NCBI GenBank assembly: GCA_050874905.1
Contig: JBNMLP010000038.1
Span: 1 to 7,152, forward strand
DNA length: 7,152 nt
Source: NC2004 sp050874905
GTDB lineage: Bacteria; Bacillota; Clostridia; Lachnospirales; Lachnospiraceae
Reading direction: 5' to 3'
Part shown: one piece after another, positions 1 through 6,230 of the stretch
Numbering within the stretch: the stretch's first letter is position 1
How the letters are laid out: each line of letters starts with the position of its first letter
Made by a program: the position numbers and the translations under genes
Notes under the pieces: model-generated
Seen by the model: the letters and a program-made list of their open reading frames with translations, nothing else
What the model was told of the DNA's origin: nothing
Database searches by the model: none

Positions 1-16
1 CATCATATAAAAATCA

Positions 17-22
17 CCACCT
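17..22 (-). promoter_or_regulatory. RBS of a minus-strand gene starting at the left edge
   Basis: On the minus strand AGGTGG lies 10 nt before an ATG at 6-4, which is followed directly by a second ATG at 3-1. Together with the promoter at 38-66 this suggests that a leftward gene begins at the window edge. At most two codons are visible, so nothing can be said about the product. The match to AGGAGG is imperfect. Confidence 0.45.
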
Positions 23-37
23 GTTTTTGATAGTTTA

Positions 38-66
38 ATTATACCAAAAAAGTGGCTAAAAGTCGC
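38..66 (-). promoter_or_regulatory. Sigma-A type promoter (extended -10) for the gene leaving the left edge
   Basis: The minus strand shows a perfect TATAAT (plus 38-43) preceded by TGG, an extended -10 arrangement. A weak -35 candidate, GCGACT (plus 61-66, 3 of 6 matches to TTGACA), sits 17 bp upstream. The predicted start of transcription is near position 31, giving a leader of about 25 nt before the ATG at the edge. The promoter lies just past the argG terminator, so the leftward gene appears to be transcribed separately from argG. Confidence 0.6.
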
Positions 67-86
67 ATAAATGCTTTGTTTTAGCT

Positions 87-126
87 AAAAAAGACAAAGT
101 CCATGGCGTATGCCGTGGACTTTGTC
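87..126 (-). terminator. Intrinsic terminator of argG
   Basis: An 11-bp perfect stem pairs 93-103 with 116-126 (GACAAAGTCCA / TGGACTTTGTC). It extends by three GC pairs inside, GGC with GCC, around a GTAT loop. Read on the minus strand, the stem is followed by six T (plus A run 87-92). It lies 54 bp past the argG stop codon. On the plus strand no T run follows the stem, so it should act on leftward transcripts only. Confidence 0.9.
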
Positions 127-135
127 TACAGTCTG

Positions 136-159
136 AGAGGCCATCGCTAGATGACCTCT
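136..159 (-). other. Second hairpin in the argG 3' untranslated region
   Basis: AGAGG (136-140) pairs with CCTCT (155-159), and CATC (142-145) with GATG (150-153), around a four-base loop. On the plus strand the intervening pair is a C-A mismatch, but in minus-strand RNA it becomes a U-G wobble, giving a continuous 10-bp stem. That asymmetry suggests the structure belongs to the argG transcript. No T run follows it, so it is not a terminator by itself. It may stabilise the 3' end or be incidental. Confidence 0.45.
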
Positions 160-179
160 TTGTTTCTTTATAAAAATGA

Positions 180-1403
180 TTATTTGGTGTTTTCTTTCTT
201 TAATTCATTCATTCTCATAGCACGAACCTTCAGTGGAAGTCCCCATAAAGTGATGAAGCCTTCTGCATCATGATGATCGTACATATCACCTGTTGTGAAG
301 GAAGCGAGTGACTCACTGTAAAGAGAATATGGAGAAGTGGTACCATTCTTGATGATGTTGCCTTTGTATAATCTTAATTTCACTTCACCGGTAACACACT
401 CCTGTGTCTTTGTTACAAAAGCGGAGATTGCTTCACGTACCGGAGTGAACCATTTTCCTTCGTATACGGTGCTGGCAAGCTTGCTTCCGAGCTCTAACTT
501 AAGAGCGAGAGTGTCGCGGTCGAGAACAAGCTCCTCTAACTGCTGGTGTGCTTCCATCAGGATGGTTCCGCCCGGAGTCTCGTATACACCACGGCTCTTC
601 ATACCAACTACACGATTCTCTACGATATCAACGATACCGATACCATGTTTGCCGCCGATAGTGTTCAGTTCACGGATGATGTCAGCAACCTTCATTTTCT
701 TTCCGTTCAGAGAGGTAGGGACACCCTTTTCAAAGGTAAGGGTAAGTTCTACATCCTCGTCCGGTGCTTTTTCAGGTGTTACACCAAGAACCAGCATATG
801 ATCGTAGTTTGGTGCCTGTGCAGGATCTTCCAATTCCAGACCTTCGTGGCTGATGTGCCAGATGTTGCGGTCACGGCTGTAAGACTGATCCGTACCGAAT
901 GGAAGATTGATGCCATGTGCTTTACAGTATTCAATCTCAGCTTCACGGGAATCCATGTTCCATTTGTCATCACGCCAAGGAGCGATCACCTTGATGTCTG
1001 GAGCGAGTGCTTTGATACCGAGCTCGAAACGGATCTGATCATTTCCTTTACCGGTTGCACCGTGGCAGATGGCAACAGCATTTTCCTTGCGGGCGATCTC
1101 TACTAATTTTGCTGCGATCACAGGTCTTGCCATAGCTGTACCCATCAGGTATTTGTGCTCATATACTGCACCGGCCTGTACGCAAGGCATAATGTAGTTC
1201 TCGCAAAGATCATCTACGACATCCTCGATGTAAAGCTTAGAAGCACCGGAAAGCTGTGCGCGTTCTTCCAGTCCGTCAAGCTCCTCGCCCTGTCCACAGT
1301 CGATACAACAGCATACTACTTCGTATCCGTAGGTTTCTTTTAACCAAGGGATAACTGCAGTTGTGTCAAGTCCGCCTGAATAAGCTAAAATAACTTTTTC
1401 CAT
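180..1403 (-). CDS. argG: Argininosuccinate synthase
   Basis: ArgG joins citrulline and aspartate using ATP to give argininosuccinate, AMP and pyrophosphate, the penultimate step of cytoplasmic arginine synthesis. The 407-residue protein has the usual family length. Residues 7-15 (AYSGGLDTT) form the N-type ATP pyrophosphatase P-loop, and residues 114-127 carry the conserved HGATGKGNDQIRFE block. DRNIWHISHEG (178-188) and LYKGNI (345-350) are also family signatures. The start is set at MEKVIL because AGAGG lies 7 nt upstream (plus 1411-1415) and family proteins begin close to the P-loop. An upstream in-frame ATG at 1454 would add 17 residues of leader-like sequence without a ribosome binding site. 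The gene seems monocistronic: it has its own promoter (1487-1515) and terminator, and argH is not downstream in the window. Confidence 0.97.
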   Translation of the reverse strand: MEKVILAYSGGLDTTAVIPWLKETYGYEVVCCCIDCGQGEELDGLEERAQLSGASKLYIEDVVDDLCENYIMPCVQAGAVYEHKYLMGTAMARPVIAAKLVEIARKENAVAICHGATGKGNDQIRFELGIKALAPDIKVIAPWRDDKWNMDSREAEIEYCKAHGINLPFGTDQSYSRDRNIWHISHEGLELEDPAQAPNYDHMLVLGVTPEKAPDEDVELTLTFEKGVPTSLNGKKMKVADIIRELNTIGGKHGIGIVDIVENRVVGMKSRGVYETPGGTILMEAHQQLEELVLDRDTLALKLELGSKLASTVYEGKWFTPVREAISAFVTKTQECVTGEVKLRLYKGNIIKNGTTSPYSLYSESLASFTTGDMYDHHDAEGFITLWGLPLKVRAMRMNELKKENTK

Positions 1404-1426
1404 TTTGTAACCTCTTTTCTTATAGA

Positions 1427-1471
1427 TTGTCCTATGAAATATAGTACAATGCATAACAGTGGATGCTATGC
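1427..1471 (-). promoter_or_regulatory. Two hairpins in the argG 5' leader
   Basis: The predicted argG leader of about 77 nt can fold into two consecutive hairpins on the minus strand. The first (plus 1451-1471) is an 8-bp stem, GCAUAGCA with UGUUAUGC, with one G-U pair and a 5-nt loop. The second (plus 1427-1449) pairs UUGU with ACAA and CUAU with AUAG, separated by one A-G mismatch, around AUUUC. The AGAGG ribosome binding site follows the second stem by 11 nt. No T run or recognised riboswitch class is present. A protein operator or an mRNA stability element is possible; no function is established. Confidence 0.4.
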
Positions 1472-1486
1472 TTTTTGACTGTGTCT

Positions 1487-1515
1487 ATCATATCGTAAAT
1501 GACAAAAAATAACAA
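1487..1515 (-). promoter_or_regulatory. Promoter of argG
   Basis: On the minus strand TTGTTA (plus 1510-1515, 4 of 6 matches to the -35 consensus) is separated by exactly 17 bp from TATGAT (plus 1487-1492, 5 of 6 to the -10). Transcription should start near 1480. The repeat copy at 1491-1499 covers the upstream end of the -10 and adjoining spacer, so a protein bound there would be expected to affect this promoter. Confidence 0.7.
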
Positions 1516-1565
1516 GATGTAAAATCATGATGAGAAAAATCAATCGGGGAAAATAGTTTACGATA
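1491..1565. repeat. 9-bp inverted repeat shared by the divergent argG and ior promoters
   Basis: TATCGTAAA at 1491-1499 is repeated as its exact reverse complement TTTACGATA at 1557-1565. The left copy overlaps the argG -10 and spacer; the right copy contains the -35 hexamer of the rightward promoter. The centres are about 66 bp apart. A third related copy on the plus strand, AGTTTACGCTA at 1651-1661, matches 10 of 11 bases of 1555-1565 and runs into the iorA start codon. The placement suggests operators for one regulator controlling both directions. This is inference; no known regulator motif is recognised. Confidence 0.45.
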
Positions 1566-1585
1566 CAGTCGAAATATGGTAAAAT
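1557..1585 (+). promoter_or_regulatory. Promoter of the iorAB-paaK cluster
   Basis: TTTACG (1557-1562, 4 of 6 matches to TTGACA) is followed after exactly 17 bp by TAAAAT (1580-1585), preceded by TGG as in an extended -10 promoter. The predicted start is near 1592, giving a leader of about 69 nt before the iorA ATG. The -35 lies inside the right copy of the inverted repeat at 1557-1565. Confidence 0.7.
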
Positions 1586-1660
1586 ATCTGTTAGTGCCGT
1601 TTTCCTTATTTTATAGGAATGCAGCCGGCAAAAAGTTTTATAGAAAAGGAAGTTTACGCT

Positions 1661-3394
1661 ATGAAGGAGTTAATGTTAGGGAACAAAGCATTTGCCCGCG
1701 GACTTTATGAGGCAGGTGTGGAAGTTGTCAGCTCTTATCCGGGAACACCGAGTACCGAGGTGACGGAAGAGGCAGCAAAGTATGATGAGATTTATTGTGA
1801 ATGGGCACCGAATGAGAAGGTGGCTATGGAAGTAGCATTTGGTGCATGTCTGGCAGGAAAACGAAGCTTTTGTGGCATGAAGCACGTTGGTATGAATGTG
1901 GCGGCAGATCCGATGTTTACGATTTCTTACACTGGAGTGAATGCCGGTATGGTGATCTGTGTGGCAGATGATCCTGGTATGCATTCTTCACAGAATGAGC
2001 AGGATTCCAGACATTATGCAAAGGCAGCTAAGATCCCGATGTTAGAGCCGGCAGATTCTATGGAAGCACTGGCATTTACAAAGGAAGCCTATGAGATTTC
2101 AGAAAAGTTTGATACTCCCGTCATTGTTAAGATGTGTACCCGTATTGCCCATTCCCAAAGTGTGGTAGAGGTAGCAGAGCGTATGGAGAACAAGACGAAG
2201 CCATACGAGAAAAATATTGCAAAATATGTGATGATGCCGGGCAATGCTAAACGCCGTCATCCGATTGTGGAGCAGCGCACCAAAGATCTGGCAAAATGGG
2301 CAGAGACCTGTGACTTAAACCGTGTGGAGATGGGAGATACTTCTCTTGGTATCATTACCTCCAGCACAAGTTATCAGTATGCCAAAGAGATTTTCGGTGA
2401 CAAAGCTTCCATTTTGAAGTTAGGTATGATCTATCCGCTTCCGGATCAGTTGATCCTTGACTTTGCAGCAAAGGTAGATAAGCTCGTCATCATCGAGGAG
2501 CTTGATGATATTATTGAGGAGCACTGCAAGGCACTGGGACTTACTGTAACCGGTAAGGATGTCCTTCCGATGATCGATGAGTTTTCCCAGAGCTTAGTAG
2601 CAGAGAAACTTGGCATGGAAGTAAAGAAAGGCTGCGAGGCGATCGACGGACTTCCAAACCGTCCGCCGGTAATGTGTGCCGGATGTCCGCACAGAGGAAT
2701 GTTCTTTACACTGGCAAAGAATAAATGTACCGTTCTCGGTGACATTGGATGCTATACATTAGGTGCAGTTGCACCACTTAACGCTATGGAAATGACGGCC
2801 TGCATGGGTGCTTCTGTAAGTTCCATTCATGGATTTAATAAAGCACTCGGAGAAGAAAGCGAAGGAAAGACGGTTGCCGTGATCGGCGATTCTACCTTTA
2901 TGCATTCCGGTATGACAGGTCTTGCCAATATTGCTTACAACCAGAGTAATTCTACCGTTATCATTTTAGATAACTCCATTACCGGAATGACCGGACATCA
3001 GCAGAATCCGACCACCGGATATAACATCAAAGGAGACCCGGCAGGAAAGATCAATCTGGAAGCATTGTGCCGTTCCATGGGATTTAATCGTGTCGTTGTA
3101 GTAGATCCATACGACTTAAAAGAATGCGACCGTGTGGTAAAAGAAGAGCTTGCTGCAAAAGAGCCTTCTATCATCATCAGCCGTCGTCCTTGTGCACTGT
3201 TAAAGTATGTCAAGGCAAAACCTGCACTTAAGGTAGACCATGAGGCATGTAAGGGATGTAAAGCCTGTATGAAGCTTGGTTGTCCTGCTCTGTGCTTTAA
3301 AGATGGCAAAGCAAAGGTAGATCCGACACTTTGTGTAGGTTGTGGTGTATGCCAGCAGCTTTGTGCATTTGATGCGTTAAAGGAGGTACAGTAA
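1661..3394 (+). CDS. iorA: Indolepyruvate:ferredoxin oxidoreductase, alpha subunit
   Basis: IorA is the catalytic subunit of the oxygen-sensitive cytoplasmic enzyme that converts aryl pyruvates plus CoA to arylacetyl-CoA and CO2, passing electrons to ferredoxin. The 577 residues show, in order, an N-terminal pyrimidine-binding domain (about 1-180, with SSYPGTPSTE at 24-33), a linker domain, a thiamine-diphosphate-binding domain (CAGCPHRG 339-346, GDIGCYTLG 360-368, GDS 409-411 through N438), and a C-terminal ferredoxin-like domain. The cluster ligands are C530, C533, C536, C541 and C558, C561, C564, C568. The second motif ends in Cys-Ala where Cys-Pro is common. The start is MKELMLGNKAF: AAGGA lies about 10 nt upstream. 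The earlier in-frame ATG at 1619 is rejected because its purine run is only 2 nt away and falls within a small hairpin (1602-1619). iorB follows after 1 bp. The substrate range (indole-, phenyl- or hydroxyphenylpyruvate) cannot be read from sequence. Confidence 0.95.
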   Translation: MKELMLGNKAFARGLYEAGVEVVSSYPGTPSTEVTEEAAKYDEIYCEWAPNEKVAMEVAFGACLAGKRSFCGMKHVGMNVAADPMFTISYTGVNAGMVICVADDPGMHSSQNEQDSRHYAKAAKIPMLEPADSMEALAFTKEAYEISEKFDTPVIVKMCTRIAHSQSVVEVAERMENKTKPYEKNIAKYVMMPGNAKRRHPIVEQRTKDLAKWAETCDLNRVEMGDTSLGIITSSTSYQYAKEIFGDKASILKLGMIYPLPDQLILDFAAKVDKLVIIEELDDIIEEHCKALGLTVTGKDVLPMIDEFSQSLVAEKLGMEVKKGCEAIDGLPNRPPVMCAGCPHRGMFFTLAKNKCTVLGDIGCYTLGAVAPLNAMEMTACMGASVSSIHGFNKALGEESEGKTVAVIGDSTFMHSGMTGLANIAYNQSNSTVIILDNSITGMTGHQQNPTTGYNIKGDPAGKINLEALCRSMGFNRVVVVDPYDLKECDRVVKEELAAKEPSIIISRRPCALLKYVKAKPALKVDHEACKGCKACMKLGCPALCFKDGKAKVDPTLCVGCGVCQQLCAFDALKEVQ

Positions 3395-3395
3395 T

Positions 3396-3968
3396 ATGAC
3401 AACGAATGTAATGATTGTTGGAGTAGGTGGACAGGGTTCTTTACTTGCCAGTAAATTATTAGGACACGTTCTGCTTGAAAAGGGATATGATGTAAAGGTT
3501 TCTGAGGTACATGGTATGAGCCAGCGCGGAGGAAGCGTGGTAACCTATGTACGATTTGGCGACAAGGTATATTCCCCGATCATTGACAAGGGAGAAGCCG
3601 ATTATATTATTTCCTTTGAAACATTGGAAGCAGCCCGTTATATGGAATATTTAAAACCGGGCGGACAGGTGATCGTAAATGCACAGGAGATCGATCCGAT
3701 GCCTGTGATCACAGGAGCAATGGAATATCCTACCGGATTAAATGAGAAAATGGAAGCGGCAGGCGCAAAGGTAGATTCCTTTGATGCACTCGGTGCGGCA
3801 TTAGAAGCCGGATCTGCGAAAGCAGCCAACATTGTTTTGATGGGCCGCTTTTCCAAATATTTTAAAGACGTGACAGAAGAAGAGTGGCTGGCTTCAATCG
3901 AGGCATGTGTACCAGCTAAGTTTTTAGAGTTGAACCGTAAGGCATTTGCCATGGGTAGAGAGAACTAA
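3396..3968 (+). CDS. iorB: Indolepyruvate:ferredoxin oxidoreductase, beta subunit
   Basis: IorB is the small partner of IorA and belongs to the 2-oxoacid oxidoreductase gamma-domain family. At 190 residues it has the usual length for a stand-alone subunit. Residues 9-14 (GVGGQG) form the glycine-rich turn near the N-terminus, and residues 36-46 (SEVHGMSQRGG) are the family signature. There are no cluster-binding cysteine motifs, as expected, because the iron-sulfur clusters reside in IorA. A perfect AGGAGG at 3381-3386, 9 nt before the ATG, lies inside the last codons of iorA, and the iorA stop is 1 bp away, so the two are likely translationally coupled and made in matched amounts. The next gene starts 22 bp downstream. 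Confidence 0.94.
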   Translation: MTTNVMIVGVGGQGSLLASKLLGHVLLEKGYDVKVSEVHGMSQRGGSVVTYVRFGDKVYSPIIDKGEADYIISFETLEAARYMEYLKPGGQVIVNAQEIDPMPVITGAMEYPTGLNEKMEAAGAKVDSFDALGAALEAGSAKAANIVLMGRFSKYFKDVTEEEWLASIEACVPAKFLELNRKAFAMGREN

Positions 3969-3990
3969 AGAAAGCGAGGAAACAGCAGGG

Positions 3991-5313
3991 ATGGGAAATT
4001 ATTTTAACCCGGAAATAGAGACAATGCCGGTAGAGCAGATCAAGGCATTGCAGAGCAAACGATTGATTGAGCAGGTACGTCACGTATATCAGAATGTAGC
4101 ATTTTATCGTGACAAAATGGATGCAGCAGGGGTGCGCCCGGAGGATATTCATGGTATTGAAGATCTTCATAAGCTTCCATTTATCACCAAGGATGATTTA
4201 AGAGACCAGTATCCATATGGATTGCTCGGTGTTCCAAAAGAGGAGTGTGTGCGAATTCAGTCCACCTCCGGAACGACAGGAAGACGTGTTGTTGCATTTT
4301 ACACGCAGGGTGATATCGATATCTGGGAAACCTGTTGTGCAAGAGCACTGGTTGCAGCAGGTGGAACCAAAGAAGACGTAGTACATGTATCTTATGGTTA
4401 TGGATTGTTTACAGGTGGCCCGGGATTAAATGGTGGTTCCCATAAACTTGGTTCCCTGACTCTTCCGATGTCCTCTGGTAATACCGATCGTCAGATCCAG
4501 TTTATGACGGATCTGGGATCGACTATTCTTTGTTGTACGCCGTCCTATGCTGCTTATTTAGGTGAGAGCATTGCAGAGCGTGGGGTGCAGGATAAGATCC
4601 GTCTGAAAGCAGGTATCTTTGGTGCAGAGGCATGGACCGAGGAGATGCGCCACAACATTGAGAAATCCCTTGGTATCAAGGCGTATGATATCTATGGCTT
4701 AACCGAGATCAGTGGTCCTGGTGTATCGTTTGAGTGCGAGGAGCAGAGCGGTATGCATATCAATGAGGATCATTTCATCGCGGAGATCATTGATCCGATC
4801 ACCGGCGAGGTACTTCCGGAGGGAGAAAAGGGTGAGCTTGTCTTTACCTGTATTACGAAAAAAGCATTTCCACTGCTTCGTTACCGTACCCGTGATATCT
4901 GTGTATTATCCAGAAAGAAATGCTCCTGCGGACGTACTCACATCCGTATGAGCAAACCGCTGGGAAGAAGCGACGACATGATGGTAGTAAAGGGGGTAAA
5001 TGTATTCCCATCCCAGATTGAAACCGTATTACTGCACGATGGTTATGAGGCAAACTACCAGTTAGTTGTAGACCGTGTTGGTAACAGCGATACGATCGCC
5101 TGTGATGTAGAGTGGCTTCCATCTAATCCGCCGAAAAATGATATTGACCGGACTGCAAGAGAAAAAGAGCTGGTGGGACATTTGAAATCTATGCTTGGAA
5201 TTGCAGTTAAAGTCAATCTGGTAGCACCAAAGACAGTGCCGAGAAGTGAAGGAAAAGCAGTACGTGTTATTGATAACCGGAAACTTTATGCAGAGAGCCG
5301 GATTGGAAAATAA
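3991..5313 (+). CDS. paaK: Phenylacetate-CoA ligase (PaaK-type, AMP-forming)
   Basis: PaaK-type enzymes interconvert an arylacetate, CoA and ATP with arylacetyl-CoA, AMP and pyrophosphate through an acyl-adenylate. The 440-residue protein has the family length. It shows the adenylate-forming P-loop STSGTTGR (91-98), YGLTE (235-239), YRTRD (298-302), GRSDDMMVVKG (325-335) and VFPSQIE (338-344). Its C-terminal lid domain contains RSEGKAVRV, with the likely catalytic lysine at 422. C249, H256, C311 and C313 (in a CxCGRT turn) could form a structural metal site. The start is MGNYFNPE because GAGGA lies 10 nt upstream (3976-3980); an in-frame ATG at 3946 would overlap iorB by 23 nt. Directly behind iorAB, its natural substrate is probably the product of that enzyme. 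It could then release arylacetate and recover ATP by running in reverse, or it could activate imported arylacetates. The direction is not determined by sequence. Confidence 0.92.
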   Translation: MGNYFNPEIETMPVEQIKALQSKRLIEQVRHVYQNVAFYRDKMDAAGVRPEDIHGIEDLHKLPFITKDDLRDQYPYGLLGVPKEECVRIQSTSGTTGRRVVAFYTQGDIDIWETCCARALVAAGGTKEDVVHVSYGYGLFTGGPGLNGGSHKLGSLTLPMSSGNTDRQIQFMTDLGSTILCCTPSYAAYLGESIAERGVQDKIRLKAGIFGAEAWTEEMRHNIEKSLGIKAYDIYGLTEISGPGVSFECEEQSGMHINEDHFIAEIIDPITGEVLPEGEKGELVFTCITKKAFPLLRYRTRDICVLSRKKCSCGRTHIRMSKPLGRSDDMMVVKGVNVFPSQIETVLLHDGYEANYQLVVDRVGNSDTIACDVEWLPSNPPKNDIDRTAREKELVGHLKSMLGIAVKVNLVAPKTVPRSEGKAVRVIDNRKLYAESRIGK

Positions 5314-5335
5314 AAAGGACTAGAAATAGTAACAT

Positions 5336-5386
5336 TAGGAAATGATTAATGTGAATCCGCCGGATTTCATATTAATCATTTTCCTA
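5336..5386 (+). promoter_or_regulatory. Long intercistronic hairpin, possible attenuator or processing site
   Basis: Between the paaK stop and the next gene lies an almost perfect 23-bp stem: TAGGAAA (5336-5342), TGATTAAT (5343-5350), GTG and AATCC on the left pair with GGATT, CAT, ATTAATCA (5371-5378) and TTTCCTA on the right. Only single bulges at T5367 and T5382 interrupt it, around a GCC loop. If the outer pairs do not form, the stem from TGATTAAT is followed by TTTT (5379-5382), so it could be a weak terminator allowing partial read-through. It may instead protect upstream mRNA or mark a cleavage point. It ends 12 nt before the ribosome binding site at 5399-5403. Confidence 0.7.
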
Positions 5387-5410
5387 TTACAGAAGAAAGA
5401 AGGCAGCAAG

Positions 5411-6226
5411 GTGGTAGTTGATTTTCATACACATTTGTTTCCAGAAAAAATTGCAGAAAAGACTGTGGCAATGCTTGCGCAGCGTGGAGGACTGGCACCC
5501 CATACCAATGGTACGGCTTCAGTTCTGATCCGGGAAATGAACGAGGACGGAGCAGATCTATCGATCGTACTGCCGGTGGTAACGAGTCCGAAACAGTTTG
5601 ACAGTATCACACGTTTTGCGGTGAAGCTGAATGAGACGTATCAGACAGGAACAAAACGGATCCTTTCTTTTGGCGGAATTCATCCTATGAGTGAACATTA
5701 CAAGGAAGAATTAAAGGAGCTCAAACAGCTTGGATTTTTAGGGATCAAGCTGCATCCGGATTATCAGGATGGAGTGTATTTTGACGACATGCGGTATAAG
5801 CGTATTGTGGATGCGGCAAGCAATTTGGGATTGATCGTAAGCGTACATGCCGGAGTGGATGTCGGGCTGCCGGAGCCGGTTCACTGTACACCACAGATGG
5901 CGTTATCTGTGATACGGGACGTCCATCCACCGAAGCTGGTGCTTGCCCACTTAGGCGGCTGGAAATGCTGGGATGAAGTGGAGGAGCTTTTAGTCGGCGA
6001 AGACGTCTATTTTGATACGGCGGTTGCTTTCGGCTTCTGCCCGGAGAAACAGATGCTCCGGATCATAAGAAACCACGGCGCAGACCGGATTCTTTTTGCA
6101 ACGGACAGTCCGTGGTCAGGCCAGCGGCAAAGTCTGGAAGCATTAAAGGGGCTTGGTGTTACCAAAGAAGAACGGGAGCAGATCTGTTATAAAAATGCTT
6201 ACCATTTGCTTGGAATAAAGGAGTGA
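5411..6226 (+). CDS. Amidohydrolase-2 family metal-dependent hydrolase or decarboxylase
   Basis: This 271-residue protein is a TIM-barrel enzyme of the amidohydrolase superfamily (Amidohydrolase_2 group, which includes ACMSD-like decarboxylases). From the GTG start, the metal-binding pattern is visible: H6-x-H8 on the first strand (VDFHTHLF), H115 in KLHP, H146 in SVHAG, H180 in LAHLGG, and D232 in FATDSPW. These positions are what a mononuclear zinc enzyme of this group needs, so it should be active. GTG at 5411 is preferred because GAAGG lies 7 nt upstream and the barrel begins immediately. The ATG at 5342 lies inside the long hairpin, has no good ribosome binding site, and would add 23 unrelated hydrophobic residues. 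The substrate is unknown. Its place after iorAB-paaK hints at an aryl compound, but family members act on many substrates. The next gene begins 4 bp after its stop. Confidence 0.85.
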   Translation: MVVDFHTHLFPEKIAEKTVAMLAQRGGLAPHTNGTASVLIREMNEDGADLSIVLPVVTSPKQFDSITRFAVKLNETYQTGTKRILSFGGIHPMSEHYKEELKELKQLGFLGIKLHPDYQDGVYFDDMRYKRIVDAASNLGLIVSVHAGVDVGLPEPVHCTPQMALSVIRDVHPPKLVLAHLGGWKCWDEVEELLVGEDVYFDTAVAFGFCPEKQMLRIIRNHGADRILFATDSPWSGQRQSLEALKGLGVTKEEREQICYKNAYHLLGIKE

Positions 6227-6230
6227 GAAT

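Noticed and set aside
546..1106. Plus-strand open frames opposite argG
   Set aside because: They are shadows of the conserved argG coding sequence, without ribosome binding sites or family resemblance.
1404..1454. 17-residue N-terminal extension of ArgG or a leader peptide from the ATG at 1454
   Set aside because: There is no ribosome binding site before that ATG, the family starts at MEKVIL, and the extension runs in frame into argG without a stop, so it is not an attenuator leader peptide.
1434..1456. ArgR (ARG box) operator in the argG leader
   Set aside because: TGCAT...ATTTCA on the minus strand vaguely recalls an ARG box, but the half-sites are imperfect and the spacing does not fit, so it is not supported.
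1527..1556. Nine-codon ORF (MMRKINRGK) between the divergent promoters
   Set aside because: It has no ribosome binding site and lies upstream of the rightward promoter, so it is unlikely to be transcribed.
1619..1660. In-frame N-terminal extension of IorA from the ATG at 1619
   Set aside because: Its purine run is only 2 nt from the ATG and sits in a small hairpin, while the ATG at 1661 has a well-spaced AAGGA and matches where the conserved domain begins.
3946..3990. Longer PaaK start overlapping the end of iorB
   Set aside because: The extra 15 residues do not resemble the family N-terminus, and the ATG at 3991 has its own GAGGA.
5342..5410. ATG start at 5342 for the amidohydrolase, giving a hydrophobic N-terminus resembling a signal peptide
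   Set aside because: The ATG lies inside the long hairpin without a good ribosome binding site. The hydrophobic residues are encoded by the stem, and GTG at 5411 has GAAGG at 7 nt and leads directly into VDFHTH.
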